Origin: Rhizophagus clarus
Taxonomy: Eukaryota; Glomeromycota; Glomeromycetes; Glomerales; Glomeraceae
NCBI GenBank assembly: GCA_015698045.1
Contig: BLAL01000165.1
Coordinates: forward strand, 653,501 to 717,500
Direction of reading: 5' to 3'
Length of the DNA: 64,000 nucleotides
A program made the translations under genes and the position numbers. Each line of letters starts with the position of its first letter. Positions within the stretch are counted from its first letter, which is position 1. Of this stretch, positions 21,678-34,700 are shown one piece after another. The notes below the pieces were generated by a model. The model was given only the letters and a program-made list of their open reading frames with translations, searched no databases and was not told where the DNA came from.

Positions 21678-22434
21678 TAAAATTCTGAAAATATAAAATT
21701 TTAATATGTGAAAAAAAATTGTTGTATAAGAATTCTGATCTGGGTCTGGCCGGCCGGGAATCAAAATATGGTCAACTAGATATCGAAGTTCAGGAAAATC
21801 ATTTTGATTTTTGGGTTCACATTAAAAAAGTAGATATATGTGTACTTTTGTTTGTAGTGCAAGAAGCGCCGTTGTTTTTATGCCAAGAATGCCAAGAAAA
21901 ATTGATAGGCACAAAATGAGGACCTTTATATAATCACATCTATATTAATCATTGGTTTTGTGGAACCAATTGGTGATTATACAGAGGGTTAATTGTAATT
22001 ATTCACGAATTAACAAATAATAAAGATCATGAATAACGACTGAACTATATAAAGTTTAATGAATTTTTAAAATTATAACTACATAATTTGTTAGATATAT
22101 TGTTGTTTGTAATTGAGTTCCTTGGAATTTGATTCTTTGATTCTCGCGATTTTGTATGTCGATCCCATTTGGTTCAAGATGAAAAATTCCAGCATCATGC
22201 TTTGTTAAAAAGTTTAATCGCGTCAAAATGAGCAAATATTGTATATCGATTGTAATTTTTTTTTTAGTGTTAATAAATTTTTAACGATCTAGACAACAAT
22301 ACGACAACCAAATAAATTTTAGCAAAAAATACAACAGAACATTAATTTTATTATAAATTACTAAAATATTCTATCTTAAAAATTAATACAGAATAAAAAT
22401 GATGAGCAGAGAGGGAGAAGATTAGAATTGTCAT
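19209..22434. other. Intergenic with a 45-nt A tract
   Basis: No gene supported. A run of 45 A lies at 21630-21674. GC-richer patches occur at 20410-20480 and 21140-21185. A segment at about 21820-21900 resembles 16640-16700 but no gene follows it on the plus strand. Open frames here, such as 19730-20089 minus, lack any domain and have unremarkable composition. Confidence 0.45.
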
Positions 22435-23299
22435 TTAAGCATGATTGTTATTATTAACAGGACCACTATTGGTATTATTCATATTAGGATTAATATTAGG
22501 ACTAATAGTAGGATTGTTATGAATTACTATTGATGGTTGCGTTTGAGAAGATTTTGAATCATCTTTATTTTCATCTTTTTTACCAGATTTATATTTAAGA
22601 TATCCAACTATCGCCGCCCCAATTGCTCCTATTACTGATACAATCGAACCTACGATCGTTCCCGTATTCGGGCCTGAATTTTGACTAGGATTACTAGTAT
22701 TTGGATTAATTGAGTTATTTGGAATATTTGGGTCACTATTTGGAGAATAATTATTATTGCCATTAGGCAATGAAGGTGATGAAGGAGAATTAGACGAAGG
22801 TCTAAAATAGAATAAAAAAGTAAAGCAAGTTCAGAAATGAGGAACTCGACTAAATAAGAAAGATTTTGAAAGACTTACGATCCACCCCAGGTCCCACAAT
22901 CACTTTGAAATTTCGATTGACTGTCTACAGGAATACCACAACCACTACCACAAGATTGAAGGTTGTTATAAAAGTTTTGATTACATACACACTTTGGATA
23001 TGGTAGGTCGGCTAATGAAAAAAAAATTACATACTTAAGTTAGCATTCATTCAATCAAGATATAAGATTTATGATCAAACGTCCATAGTCTCTTTTGTAC
23101 ATTACTTACCATAACCAACACTAGAGCCAAGTAAAGCTACTGGCTCATTTAAATTAATTTGAACATGGCAAGGAGCTAAAAGTATATTTAAATTATAACA
23201 ACTACTGTCAAGAGTGCCTTTACAAGTTTGGAAATTATATTGGGATAATGCTCCGGTTCCAAATATTATTACAATAAATAATAATAATAATAATTTCAT
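22435..23299 (-). CDS. Secreted/membrane protein with 8-Cys extracellular domain and one TM helix
   Basis: Three exons: 23110-23299, 22879-23011 and 22435-22801. Introns have GTAAGT donors and TTAG acceptors, and the joined frame is open for 229 aa. Residues 1-19 are a signal peptide (MKLLLLLFIVIIFGTGALS). The ectodomain has eight cysteines split over exons 1 and 2 (three, then C-V-C, C-x3-C and a last Cys). The pattern resembles the fungal 8-Cys/CFEM-like class, but the CFEM Asp context is not obvious, so I do not name it CFEM. A Ser/Pro/Asn-rich stalk follows, then one TM helix with small residues at about 155-176 and a short Lys/Asn-rich cytosolic tail. The likely role is cell-surface or wall interaction; function is unknown. 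Confidence 0.82.
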
Positions 23300-26200
23300 T
23301 TTGCGGTCAAATAACCAAGTTTTTAAAAATTTTATGTAAAGTATATGAAGTTTAATAAACGTAGCGTGTCTCTTCTAGTTAGAGAATTTTATAGCAGTGA
23401 ATGAATGAATAGGGAGGTGGATAGAATTTTTTTTTTATACATCTTTTGAAAATTCTAAAAAAGGAAAAAAAACAATAGGTTGCTAATATTACACAAATTG
23501 CTTTCAAAAATAGAAACATGGTATATTACCATTATTACATGTTACATTACAGCAAACACATTTTCTTTTTTTTTGAAACAAAACCTCCTTCAACTTCCAA
23601 AAACGTGCCAAATTAAGATTGCGAATAAGAATTCGCGAAATATTCGAAGCCCATAAAGAATTTCATTAAAATATTTTCGTTTTATCTGTTTAAACTTGTA
23701 AAAATGATCAGCATTTGAATTACGAATATTTTATGGAGTAAGTTTTAATTTTTGTTTTTATTACTTTCTTTATGGTTTATATATAAAGAAACTATATATT
23801 TATATTATTGATGAATTCATTAGTTAAAGTACTACAAATAATAATAGTACTATTTCGATTATACAGTAGAAATTGTAGATCAGAATGTAGGTGAGACAAA
23901 AGAAAAATATACTTATTATTGTAATTTGACAAAATAAGTAACATTTTAGCTACTAATTATGGATATGAATGGTTTATATTTTTACGCTATTATTTAAATT
24001 TTTATTTATTTATTTATTTATTTTTTTTTGGAGGGATGTATTAGTAGGTGGTTATAAGTATTGGAAGAAAGACATGCTTTGATATGATATTGATGAAGTT
24101 CGTTGGCTATGTACATAGACGTATATAAAAATATCTCTTATTTTTTGTCTTCTTTTTTCGTACTTTAATAAAGAAAAAAACGTGAGAGAGAATAGGCTAA
24201 AGATAACGCAAAATTTTCTAACAAGGAAAATTAATCAAACAATACAATAAAAACGAATTTAACACGCACACATTTATAAATGGAAATTCAAATAAACTCG
24301 GCCTTTTACCAGTAAAAATTTGTACAACTGTAAGTTGACGAACAGAATGCATGTAATGGACATTGCGCTTCAGTGAGATCTTCGGAGATATTGTGGCGTA
24401 GTCGCATAATATCATAATAATGATAACGCGATACGTTTAAAGTCTTTCATAAATAATCTTTTCTTATAATAAATTTCTTAAATAAATATGATCAGTCGAA
24501 ATTTGTGTACATCGATTGATTGCACTTTAGGTATTTGATACAAATGTGGTGTAACAATGTCTTTGTTTGTTTGTTTTAGTGACGGGGATCTTTAGAAGTT
24601 CCGAAGAGAACTTGACGGCTTTAATGTTCTCAAGGTTTTATTTTAGTGTATTGCAAGTGTAACATTTTTAGTATACTTAATTAACCTTTATAAAATCGAA
24701 CATTTACAGTGCATGTGTTAGAAGATAGTTACACTATGTAATATGAAATTGATTTTAAAAATAAAAAAAAAAAAATAGTGAGATAGGATTTATTTATAAA
24801 AATAAATATTATCACATTCATTATTTACTTTCAATTTAATATATTTTAAATAAAAAAATTGTCATAATTAACATTAATTAAATTCTCAAATTTGAGTAAT
24901 ACCATTTAATCTAATAATAGCAGGTTTGGATCAACATCAAATGTGCGCTCAACGACTAGGAGTCCAAATTGAAACTAATTTTTATCTTTCATAGTATTGA
25001 TTTTTCTTACAAAAAATATATTAATTTCATATAATTTATTTACTAGTTAACAGGAAATTAAATTAAAAATAAGTTCAATTTAATTATATATACATATTTT
25101 AAATGTATCATAACGAAAATTCAGTTTACATTGTCATTTTGTCATTTACGTTGATTCTCTCAATGATCAAAGATCCAAGATTCCAAGGTAAATTTTTTAT
25201 AATTACGTTGTAAAGGAATGTTTACCCTATAATACATACAATCTAAGACTACTGGTGTTGAGAATTCAATATGTATAATTGTTCATATTTTTGAAAAAAA
25301 GCCATATTCATATTATTTATATAAAAAATAACGTTTATAAAATCAAATATTAAAATTTTCAATATTTAGTAAAGTATATTATGAACATTTTACAAATAAG
25401 ATTTTCAACAGCTACTTAACGTTTATAATTGAGGTTTTTACCAGCGCAAATTATTTTCTTAACACATTGTAATTTATTATTGATTATCGTTATTCTCAGA
25501 ATATTGTGGACTGTTCATTTGTGATTGAATATTCGAATATCATTATTCATCCGGTTTATCGTCCATTTTTTGTCTGGTATTCATAAGAATCATAAAGATT
25601 AATCGCCTCTCTTCATTAATTCCCTTTTATAACCTTTTTATATTTTTTTTGATACATTTTAGAATATCACTTAATTTAGTATTTACATGTTAAACTCAAT
25701 TATTTATTATTTAAGGTCTAAAGCGGATAATGATAAATGCGCATTTATAATAATTAATTAGATAAAATTATCATAGTCGAATCACCGGTAGATGCCTCAA
25801 CCTAAATCGCCTTTCGACCTTATCCTAAAACGTTGAATTAAAAACAAAGTACATAGTATAATTTCCTATCCTTGCTTTTAAACTGAATGTTATTGCAAGG
25901 GAAGTGCCACGTGAGAAATCACTTGTTGCCACCACTTACGGTGCGCGCAGACTAACATTGCATGGTTTCGTATTGCACGTAAAATGACTAAAACGTCCTC
26001 CGCTCCGCTTCAGACAATAAAATGATGTTTCTAATAAATGGAAAAATGAACCATGAGGTTCATCGATATATATATCACCGAAAATCAAATAAGAAATTTA
26101 TTCTTGCCATAAATAATGATTGGAATAAAAGGATCAAGAAGTTGATAAATTAATCGCATACTACAAATAAAAATGGAATATAAAAATTAAGCCGACTCGA

Positions 26201-26901
26201 GAGAAAGTATAATCGAAACAATAGGTTGCCTTAAAATAATTGGTTTTATAACATATGAAAAATATTTCATAAAAAATTTTTCTTCTACGGATGTAAATTT
26301 TGCGTCAATAAATTATTCACGTGTTCTGCACACGTGATTATAGGACCTAACATAACTGAACACGTAAATAATCACGCATCTTATTAAGTGGCGAACTTTA
26401 CGACTAAAATTACAGAAAAAGCATACTTTGACATTATTCAATATATCCTATATGAACAACTAACAAGAGGCAAGATTTTTGTATTTAATTCAAATTGAGC
26501 GTCGAATATGATTATATAGAGCGTATTTTACTACGCCACTAACTTTATTTTTCCTTGCTTCTCTGAAATCATTGCCCTCGTATTAATAATGTATTGGCTT
26601 AATTTCTCTTAAGCCAGTTTGAATGTGGCTTGAATTCATTATTAGGTCATGTATAACAATAATATAAGCCTATGTTTTTACCTAAGCCAAATTAACGCGG
26701 CTTATTTATGGTTTACAGGCTTACTTGATTATTATTGAATCATGACAAGTACTTTGCCACAACATTGAAATAAAATCGGTATAATTAATGTTCTGTTTTT
26801 ATGGGATTTTTGTAAATACTCTTAATTTTCAATAATTAGTTAAACGATTTCAATAAATCGAAAATATTGTCTTTTACGGGACCTAAAAACGTTTTGAAAA
26901 A
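23300..26901. other. Intergenic, no supported gene
   Basis: AT-rich. A hydrophobic open stretch starts at the ATG at 25103 and reaches a possible GTAAAT donor near 25186, but no second exon can be proposed. Two CACGTG palindromes lie 13 bp apart at 26318 and 26331, about 570 bp ahead of the next gene. GGCTTAA/TTAAGCC-type repeats occur at 26600-26740. Nothing else is recognised. Confidence 0.45.
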
Positions 26902-27282
26902 ATGAAGATCAAAACTTTTTTTATTATTCTTGGAATCATTTCGATTATGATATCCCTAGCGTCGGTTTCTGAAGGTTAATATTATATATACGTAAAATAA
27001 GTGATGAATAATTTCTTTTTTTTTTTTGTTAAAATTATAATTTTTTAAGCTCAAAAATGCCCTCCTGGATGTATTCCTCATTTTGGAAGATGCTTTTGCA
27101 ATATTCAAGCACGTAAGCGGGGTAAGTTTCATTAGTTTTAATTTACTTATTACGTAAATTTCTATCAAGGTAATAAAGGTAAAATTTATATATAGTACGG
27201 TAAAGCAAGATAATACATATGTTGTTTGATTTCTTCTATAGACGATATAAATATAATAAATAAATTTCAAACATTCGTTTAA
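26902..27282 (+). CDS. Small secreted cysteine-rich peptide, three exons
   Basis: Model: exons 26902-26974, 27050-27121 and 27242-27282, giving 61 aa. Introns are GTTAAT...TTTAAG and GTAAGT...TATAG, and phases agree throughout. Residues 1 to about 24 are a classic signal peptide (MKIKTFFIILGIISIMISLA, then SVSE). The mature part opens with QKCPPGCIPHFGRCFC, four cysteines in 14 residues, then NIQARKRGDD. The dibasic K-R is a possible Kex2 site that would release the Cys-rich head or the acidic/hydrophobic tail. Small secreted, Kex2-processed peptides are a known effector class in arbuscular mycorrhizal fungi; this one matches the architecture but I do not recognise it by name. The last exon is the least certain. 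Confidence 0.6.
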
Positions 27283-30200
27283 ATTAGTGTCAATTTATCA
27301 ATATATAATGTAAGTATATAACAGATAATGTTAAAGCTCAAAGAGTAATTGCATAATAAACTCTAAAATCTTAGAAATTTTAGTATAAATTATCAAACAA
27401 AGTTGAACTTGTCAGAGGTGAAGAAATTATAACACTACAAATCTTAATGCTTCTCAAATTAAAGTCCGATCCTCTTGTGTGAATAAATTTCAACAGTTGC
27501 AATTTATCATACGATCATAAATTTGTAACAATTTATCCCAATTAATAATATTCTATCTCCCTAAAATGTTTTACAGGCAAATTTTTTAATAAAATTATTA
27601 ATTGATTTTTTTGATTGTTCGCTCAATGCTCAGTTTCAATTTGGTTTAATAAAATTTTGATGTAACCGACTTAATTCTGGCAAAACCGTGTTATTATACC
27701 ATTATAAATCCGAGTCGACTCATTCAATTCGAGCAAGCTCAAGTCGCTCAGCTCGCTCAATGGTATTAGTAGTGAACCGAGCGAGTAGCTCCCCATCCCT
27801 AAATGTTAGTCAGATTTGTCGACGTTCGCTAAATGAAAATCAAAATCGGTTTTCTAAATTTACCTTTTCATATTAAGTAAACTTGTAGAGTAGACAAATT
27901 TACACGTAATATGTAATATTGACAGACTACATTTACTATGTAGTTACTAAGACTTTAGACTAAAGATGTTTACTCTATGTTCTGTATTTTATAATCTTTA
28001 ATATTGTTTAAAATCATAATCCATTATTCAGTATTAATTTCCGAGGGAGATAATATATAATTGTAAATAATAAGTAACTAATGAAATATAGTGTGTCTTA
28101 CAATTTCTGAGTTTTAAAAGTTTTCAGAAAATTTAGATTCTTGTGCTGTAAAATAATTTAAAATAGCTATATAGTATCAGCAACTTAAACAAGTTTTCTA
28201 TTTCTTTCCTTGAAAAGTATTTTTCAACAAATCACCAACGTTAGGAATGTAAGCTATTGTATCTCTGTATCCGAATCGTACATAATCTAGATGATGAGTC
28301 ATTCAGATTGATTGCCCTTTTAGCTAGAATGAAAGTTTTAAGTAAAATATAAACGTACCATATTAATAAGGCCATTTACTTTAATTGAAAGTTGTAAATT
28401 ATATATTTTAATTGGAAGCTTATATTCAACCATCCTAATCTTGGATAAAAAGTACATGTAACGGTCATTTATACTTCCAGAAAGCGAGGGAATGAAAAGA
28501 TTTATACTTTCGACTTATCATTCAGTGCAACATTGCAAACTTTATCATTTGTATCACGATGTAGTATCAGAATATGACATACAACTATTTAGTAATTGCA
28601 TTTAGATATCCTTTATATTTAATAAATCATATTAATTGATATTGTATATGTTTAAATAGAAGAATTAAATCGCCAAATGAATCACACTGATGGTCAGCAG
28701 TGTGAATTTTATCTATTGACTATTAGGTCATATTATGATAACAAGCTAATCGGGCGAGTTAGATTAATACATTAAGACAAATTTGTTTAAAACAATTTCA
28801 ATAGCAAAACTTATATAAATGATTTAGAAGAATTATTCTAGATAATAAATATGATTTTGTTGGATATATCGATATTTGTAACGAATTTAATCATTTAATG
28901 ATAAGAGAATAATTAATGTACTGTAGTTCATATACTTAATTGGAGTTTAAGTTAAAAGTTTCCTCGCTCATAACAATTCAATATATTATCAATTATTTTG
29001 TTATCATAGATATTCAATCATTTTTAGAATTTTATACCAAAATTTTTGCATAATAATTAATTTGTTTTTATTTGTTATGATGTCGAGAAGATATTTACAT
29101 CTGAAGTTAATAGCGAATATAATACTTTATCATAAGCCGATATTATTCAGATTAAAGATGCTAGTTGCCTTTACAGAATCGTGAATACAGTTAGGGTTTC
29201 GATACTTATTCAAACTATCTTATCAATCCGTCATTTGAGCTGAACTAGGATGATGACCCGAATGCAACGGGTTAAATTGATTAATAAAGATACAAATCTG
29301 GATCCAGATTAAGTATCGAAACTCCATTATCTGCAATTTTTATATAATTCCATATACGAAAAATATTTACATAAATTATTTGCTATTTTAATGTTCAACC
29401 TTTTTAAATTCAATGGAAATTTGGTATGTCTGTTTATGCTGTTCATTGACTTAAAAAAAAAAAGAGAAGCATTACTTCTTAGAAGTTTCATAATACGTAG
29501 CATACTTATCAAATACAGTCAACTCTCTCTAAGTGCACACTCTCTAAATGTACATTTTATTAAATTTTCACTATGGTTCCAAGAGAGTGCACTTAGAGAG
29601 AATTGACTGTATAATATTACATCATAATATCCACTCTTTTATTTAGTGTAAATTTTAAATTAAGACCTTTTATTATTATACACAAAAAATTTTTTTTTAA
29701 TATCTATGGTTTGTTGAATAACAAACCAAAGTATTATACGATAAAATTAAATATTACGATAACAAATGAAAAAAAATTTTTCGAATTAAATAAATGTATA
29801 TTAAAAAACGATTTAGAAATTTCCCTAAGTGACAAATAATGCAGTGACATATAGTCTGTAGCAGTGAGCCATATATGAATATTACCAAAAAAGGAATGGT
29901 CTAGACCGCCATAGTCTACACAATTTATTGTCGCACTTCCTTTTAGGAAACATATACGATTATGTCGTCGCCAATAATTTTTTGTTATTTGATATGTGTA
30001 ATATAATAATTTTTTAAAATTTGTAAATAAAATTTTTTTGAAAATTACTTCATACAGTAAATTCATACAGTAATAGCTATTATATTTAATCTCACTTTTT
30101 CTTTAGATGAAAATATTGCTTCATATAATATCTTTTGATGTTATTACAAATTACGCAGACGAACGAATATAATACTTCAATCTGAATAACATTATTTGAG

Positions 30201-31051
30201 AAAAGTGCATAGTTATCTTTATGTATAACAAAATTACTATCTTGCAATTCCACACACTTTTGCACATATATAGTAGCATTTATACAATTTATTACTTTAA
30301 TGCCCGAATTTTTTTAAGTTTAATGAAAATTTTTGTTTTTGAACTTTCAATTATTGCGATTATTATGTAGCACGATGTGGCTCATATATCTTTTTGTTTT
30401 TACGCTGCTAACTAGACTTATTTATATTATCACTGAGTCAATTTACAATATAAAAAGTGTTTAATTTAGACTATAAAGAAATCAGCAGAAAGGGTTTAGC
30501 CGTTTAGCACGTCAAGAACCAATATTAATAAATATTACGTCAGCTATTTTTTTCACGTTGAATATATACTAGAGTCCGTATCAGCCTTTTACTGATATTT
30601 GTCATGCCATAACGATAACTAATTAATGAAATTAGTATAGAATATCATAACTAATTAATATGTGTTAAATATATATGAGATTGAATAAATTTGGGAAAAA
30701 AAAATTATAAATATTAATGATTTACGGTATAAAAATTTATGGAAAATTTTTTTTACGTACCATCAAATGATTAGCTGAGAGTTTTGATTTAGGATAAGCA
30801 GATTAGGTTATAAAATTTGTCACATGTGTCACGCCTCTCTGTTCTGGATGATTTATTTATTATTTATTTGTTTATTTTTATTGTCTTATTTTACAATAAT
30901 CTGTCATATGACTATTTCTCGTGATGATCCACATACTAGTACAGTACTCAAATTATTAAGTTGCACGGTACAATTTTACAATCTAGTGTAATAAACAAGT
31001 TCATTTAAAATGCTCAAAAGCAATATATTATAGTTTTTAACCTTCCAAAAA
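27283..31051. other. Intergenic, no supported gene
   Basis: AT-rich. It contains the 94-bp TA-flanked MITE listed next. Open frames such as 29734-30066 minus have no domain and are composition-driven. Confidence 0.5.
29516..29609. mobile_element. Miniature TA-flanked MITE (Tc1/mariner/pogo-like)
   Basis: The 94-bp element consists of inverted arms starting CAGTCAACTCTCTCTAAGTG and, from the other end, CAGTCAATTCTCTCTAAGTG. The arms match over about 23 bp with one transition, and both ends are flanked by TA (29514-29515, 29610-29611). TA targets and CAGTC-CTCTC ends fit pogo/Fot-type Tc1/mariner elements. Confidence 0.8.
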
Positions 31052-31687
31052 ATGGCAGGAAGTCTTAAGTTAGAAGATTTAAATTATAATATTAATTGGT
31101 TGAATAATTCGATATCTGAAGGGCATATTAAATATTATAAATATTCAGACTTCACAAATATCCAACAAATAGGAAAAGGTGCATATGGAAATGTTGTTCG
31201 TGTTAATTGGAAAAATTCTCATCGTCTTTTCGCTATAAAATCGTTTAAAAATGATGAACAAACACTTACGGAAGTTGTGAAAGAGGTAAACATTTATGAT
31301 TTATTAAAAAAAAAAAAAAAAAAAAATTGAATAAATAAATATTAATACTCATATTCTATAGTTAAAATTGCATCGGAGTGTTCATGATCATGAAAATATT
31401 ATAAGGTTACATGGAATCACAAAGATGAAAAGTAAGTAACAGAAATATTATAGAGATTGTATCAATTCATTTTATTGCTAATATATAAAATATTTTTTTA
31501 TTCAGATACAACTCATCAAATAAATAAATATTCTTTAGTCTTGGAATATGCCAATAATAGCACACTAAATAATTACTTAAACAAATATTTCAATAAGCTT
31601 ACCTGGAATGATAAATATTGCTTGGCATTACAATTAGCAAGCGCTGTAGAATTTTTACATGATGAAGATATTATTCATAGTGATCTG

Positions 31688-31725
<38 letters not shown>

Positions 31726-34700
31726 CTATCGATATATTTTAATAATTTTTTTCCTTTATAATTAAAAGCATGCAAGTAATATACTTGTACATCAGGATAG
31801 TATAAAATTAGCAGACTTTGGATTATCGAAGAAAATCGCTGAAGCATCAAGTGATGCATCAAAAATACTTGGCATAATACCTTATGTTGATCCAAAAAAA
31901 ATCAATAATCAAAATTATAAATTAAATAAAAAATCTGACGTATATAGCATTGGAGTCTTAATGTGGCAAATTTCAAGTGGATACGAGCCATTCAAGAATA
32001 AGAGTTTTGATCATGATGCATGCTTAATTTTTTATATATTAAATGGTAATAGAGAAGAAATTATTGATGGGACTCCCATTGATTATAATAAATTATATAC
32101 AGGTAATATTTTAATTCTAATATAATTTTAAAAATTACTTTGTTATTATGAATATTAATTTATTTAATTCCTAGAATGTTGGAAATCCGAACCAAATGAT
32201 CGTCCAAATATGCAGGAAGTTGTTTCATCTCTTAAGGTTATGATTTCTCCAAACCGAGATGATACAACTTATAATAATATTGGAAAAAAAGAACCAGAAA
32301 AATATAAGACAGATTCAAACTCGGGTAAAAGAACTATAGATATAAATAATGGTTTAATAAATGTCGAATCATTAAATATTGATGAATATGAAAGTGGTGT
32401 AATAGCAGAATCTGAAAGCTCATCAAACAAAGTGGGGCCATCAATAAGTGGTACAAACTATTATAGAAATCAATCACTTCTCGAATTAGTAAAGAAGAAA
32501 TTTATTAACAATGATTATGAAAAGGAATTCTTAGAAAAATATGAGCCAAATTCGAAGTTAAGTAAAAGAACTATAGATATAAACAATAAATTAATAAATG
32601 ATCGTGAATTATTAAATATTGACGAATATGAGCACAAAAATGAGGTAGTAGTGGATCCTGAAAATAGTCCATTAAGTGCATTAAATCAAATAGTGGGACT
32701 ATCAACAGAGGATAGAAACCAATTACTTCCCGAACAAGAAGAGGATGGATTCATTATAACAGATGATGAAGTAGAAGAACTTTTAAGAAACCTGACTAAA
32801 CCAAAATATTTACACGAACTTAAATTACTTTTTGAAAATTTACAGAATAAATTTTCATCCCAAATTTTAATAAGTTCATTAAAATCATTAGCCAATCCTA
32901 CTTTATTTGATTATTATTCAGTAGAAAATGTAGCAAGATTAGAATTACATTTACGAACCTGGATATCTGTTTTAGAGCGTATACATTTTTCAAATTCACC
33001 AATAGTTTTTAGCAAAGATCTTTTAGATAATGTTTGTAATTCTTTATCAAAATTTGCGGAAATTTATTATAAAACAATACAAGTTGTCGATAGATCAAAT
33101 TTCAATCAACAAAAAGACAAAGGGTACAATTATAATATTGATTTTTTACTAATTTACTTACGTGATATGCTGCATAGTTTATGTGATGATGTAACTTGGT
33201 TTCACGAACTTCTAAAAAGAATTAAAAATTTGTTAAAAGTCATTTTAAATATTACATCATCATCTAAAGGTTCTATTACAGATGAAAATTATTCAATTGA
33301 GTCAATGATCACACAATTACGCCAAGGGTTAAAATTTAAATATTCAGTTGCATCCTATTATATTGATTTAAGAATTATGTTGACAATTCAACATAATCTC
33401 TTCATTTGGTCTGAATGTTCTGGAAAAATAATTAGTAAAAAATTTGCAGAAATGATATTGATGGAATATATTTGGAGTTTTTTGGAAAGAGAATGGAAGA
33501 ATGTTGCTAATAAGCCTAATTTAGATTCTCAAGCAATGTTTGAAGAAGCATCAAATAAAGTTATTAAAACTTTAAAGAATACTGGAAATTTCTTAAGTAA
33601 CCTTATTGAAAATGGACCACTTGAATTACCACATATCTTGTGGTTTGGAATATTAGATCTTGCACAAAGCCTCATTCAAAAATCTAATCGAACATCTACA
33701 TATGGTCTTTGTTATTATTTAGCAATAGAATCTCTTAATAAAGCTCCGAGCAGTTTTATTCAATTTAAAGCCATTGAAATATTATTACATTTACACAATG
33801 TTGATAATCAAATGTTTTCAATGATTGAGGATGATTTTGATCAATATGTTGAGAGATTGAATAAAAATAATTTAACTCATCTTTCAGAAAAATTTCAAAA
33901 TTTATTAATATTTATTAAAAAAAAATATCTTGAAGACTATAAAATCATTGGTGATATTGATAAAGGAAAAGGAAAGAATTTGAACCAAAATGCTATGTAC
34001 TTAGAGAAACAGATTTCAAACTCACATAGTGTTATAGGTATTATAGCAGATGAAATGACTTGTCCAATTAGTAGTGAACCAACAGATCAATTATGTATTT
34101 TAAAATGTCAACATATATTATCATTGAATAATTTAAAAAGACTGAAACAGAAGATATGCCCTATATGTCGAGAAGAATTTGAGGACAATGATATTAAATA
34201 TTTACCACAGAATAATATTTATAAAAATTTATATCCACAATTAATTGATGCAGGACATATTTTATCAGAAAATTCAGAACAAATAACAAATGATCAATGT
34301 GATAGCGATTCAAATAATACAGACATTGATCTTATATTAACAAAAAAGAGGAGTTTTGTAAAAACAATTAAATTGAATTCAAATATATTTTCATTAATAC
34401 TTCCAAGAATTTCAAGAAAACAACATCCAATTTATCAAAACATTGTAAAAGAATTAGATGAGAAATATTACCAAAAAGCTGAATATTTATGTGGAGAATA
34501 TTTAGAACTTTTTCCTGAAAGTTATTCTGTAAGATGTATTTTAGCTTATATTTATAGATGTCTTAAAAATTATGAACAGGCACATTTAAATCTAAATGAA
34601 GCAATTGAATTAAAACCAAAAAAATCAATTGCTTATTTTATTCGTGGAGAAATATTTTTTTGGCAAAATGAATATAATGAAGCAATAAATAATTTAAATA

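Noticed and set aside
25103..25190. Possible first exon of a small hydrophobic protein
   Set aside because: No second exon with a good acceptor and coding sense could be found.
29734..30066. 110-aa minus-strand frame
   Set aside because: Composition-driven, hydrophobic and basic runs only, no recognisable domain.
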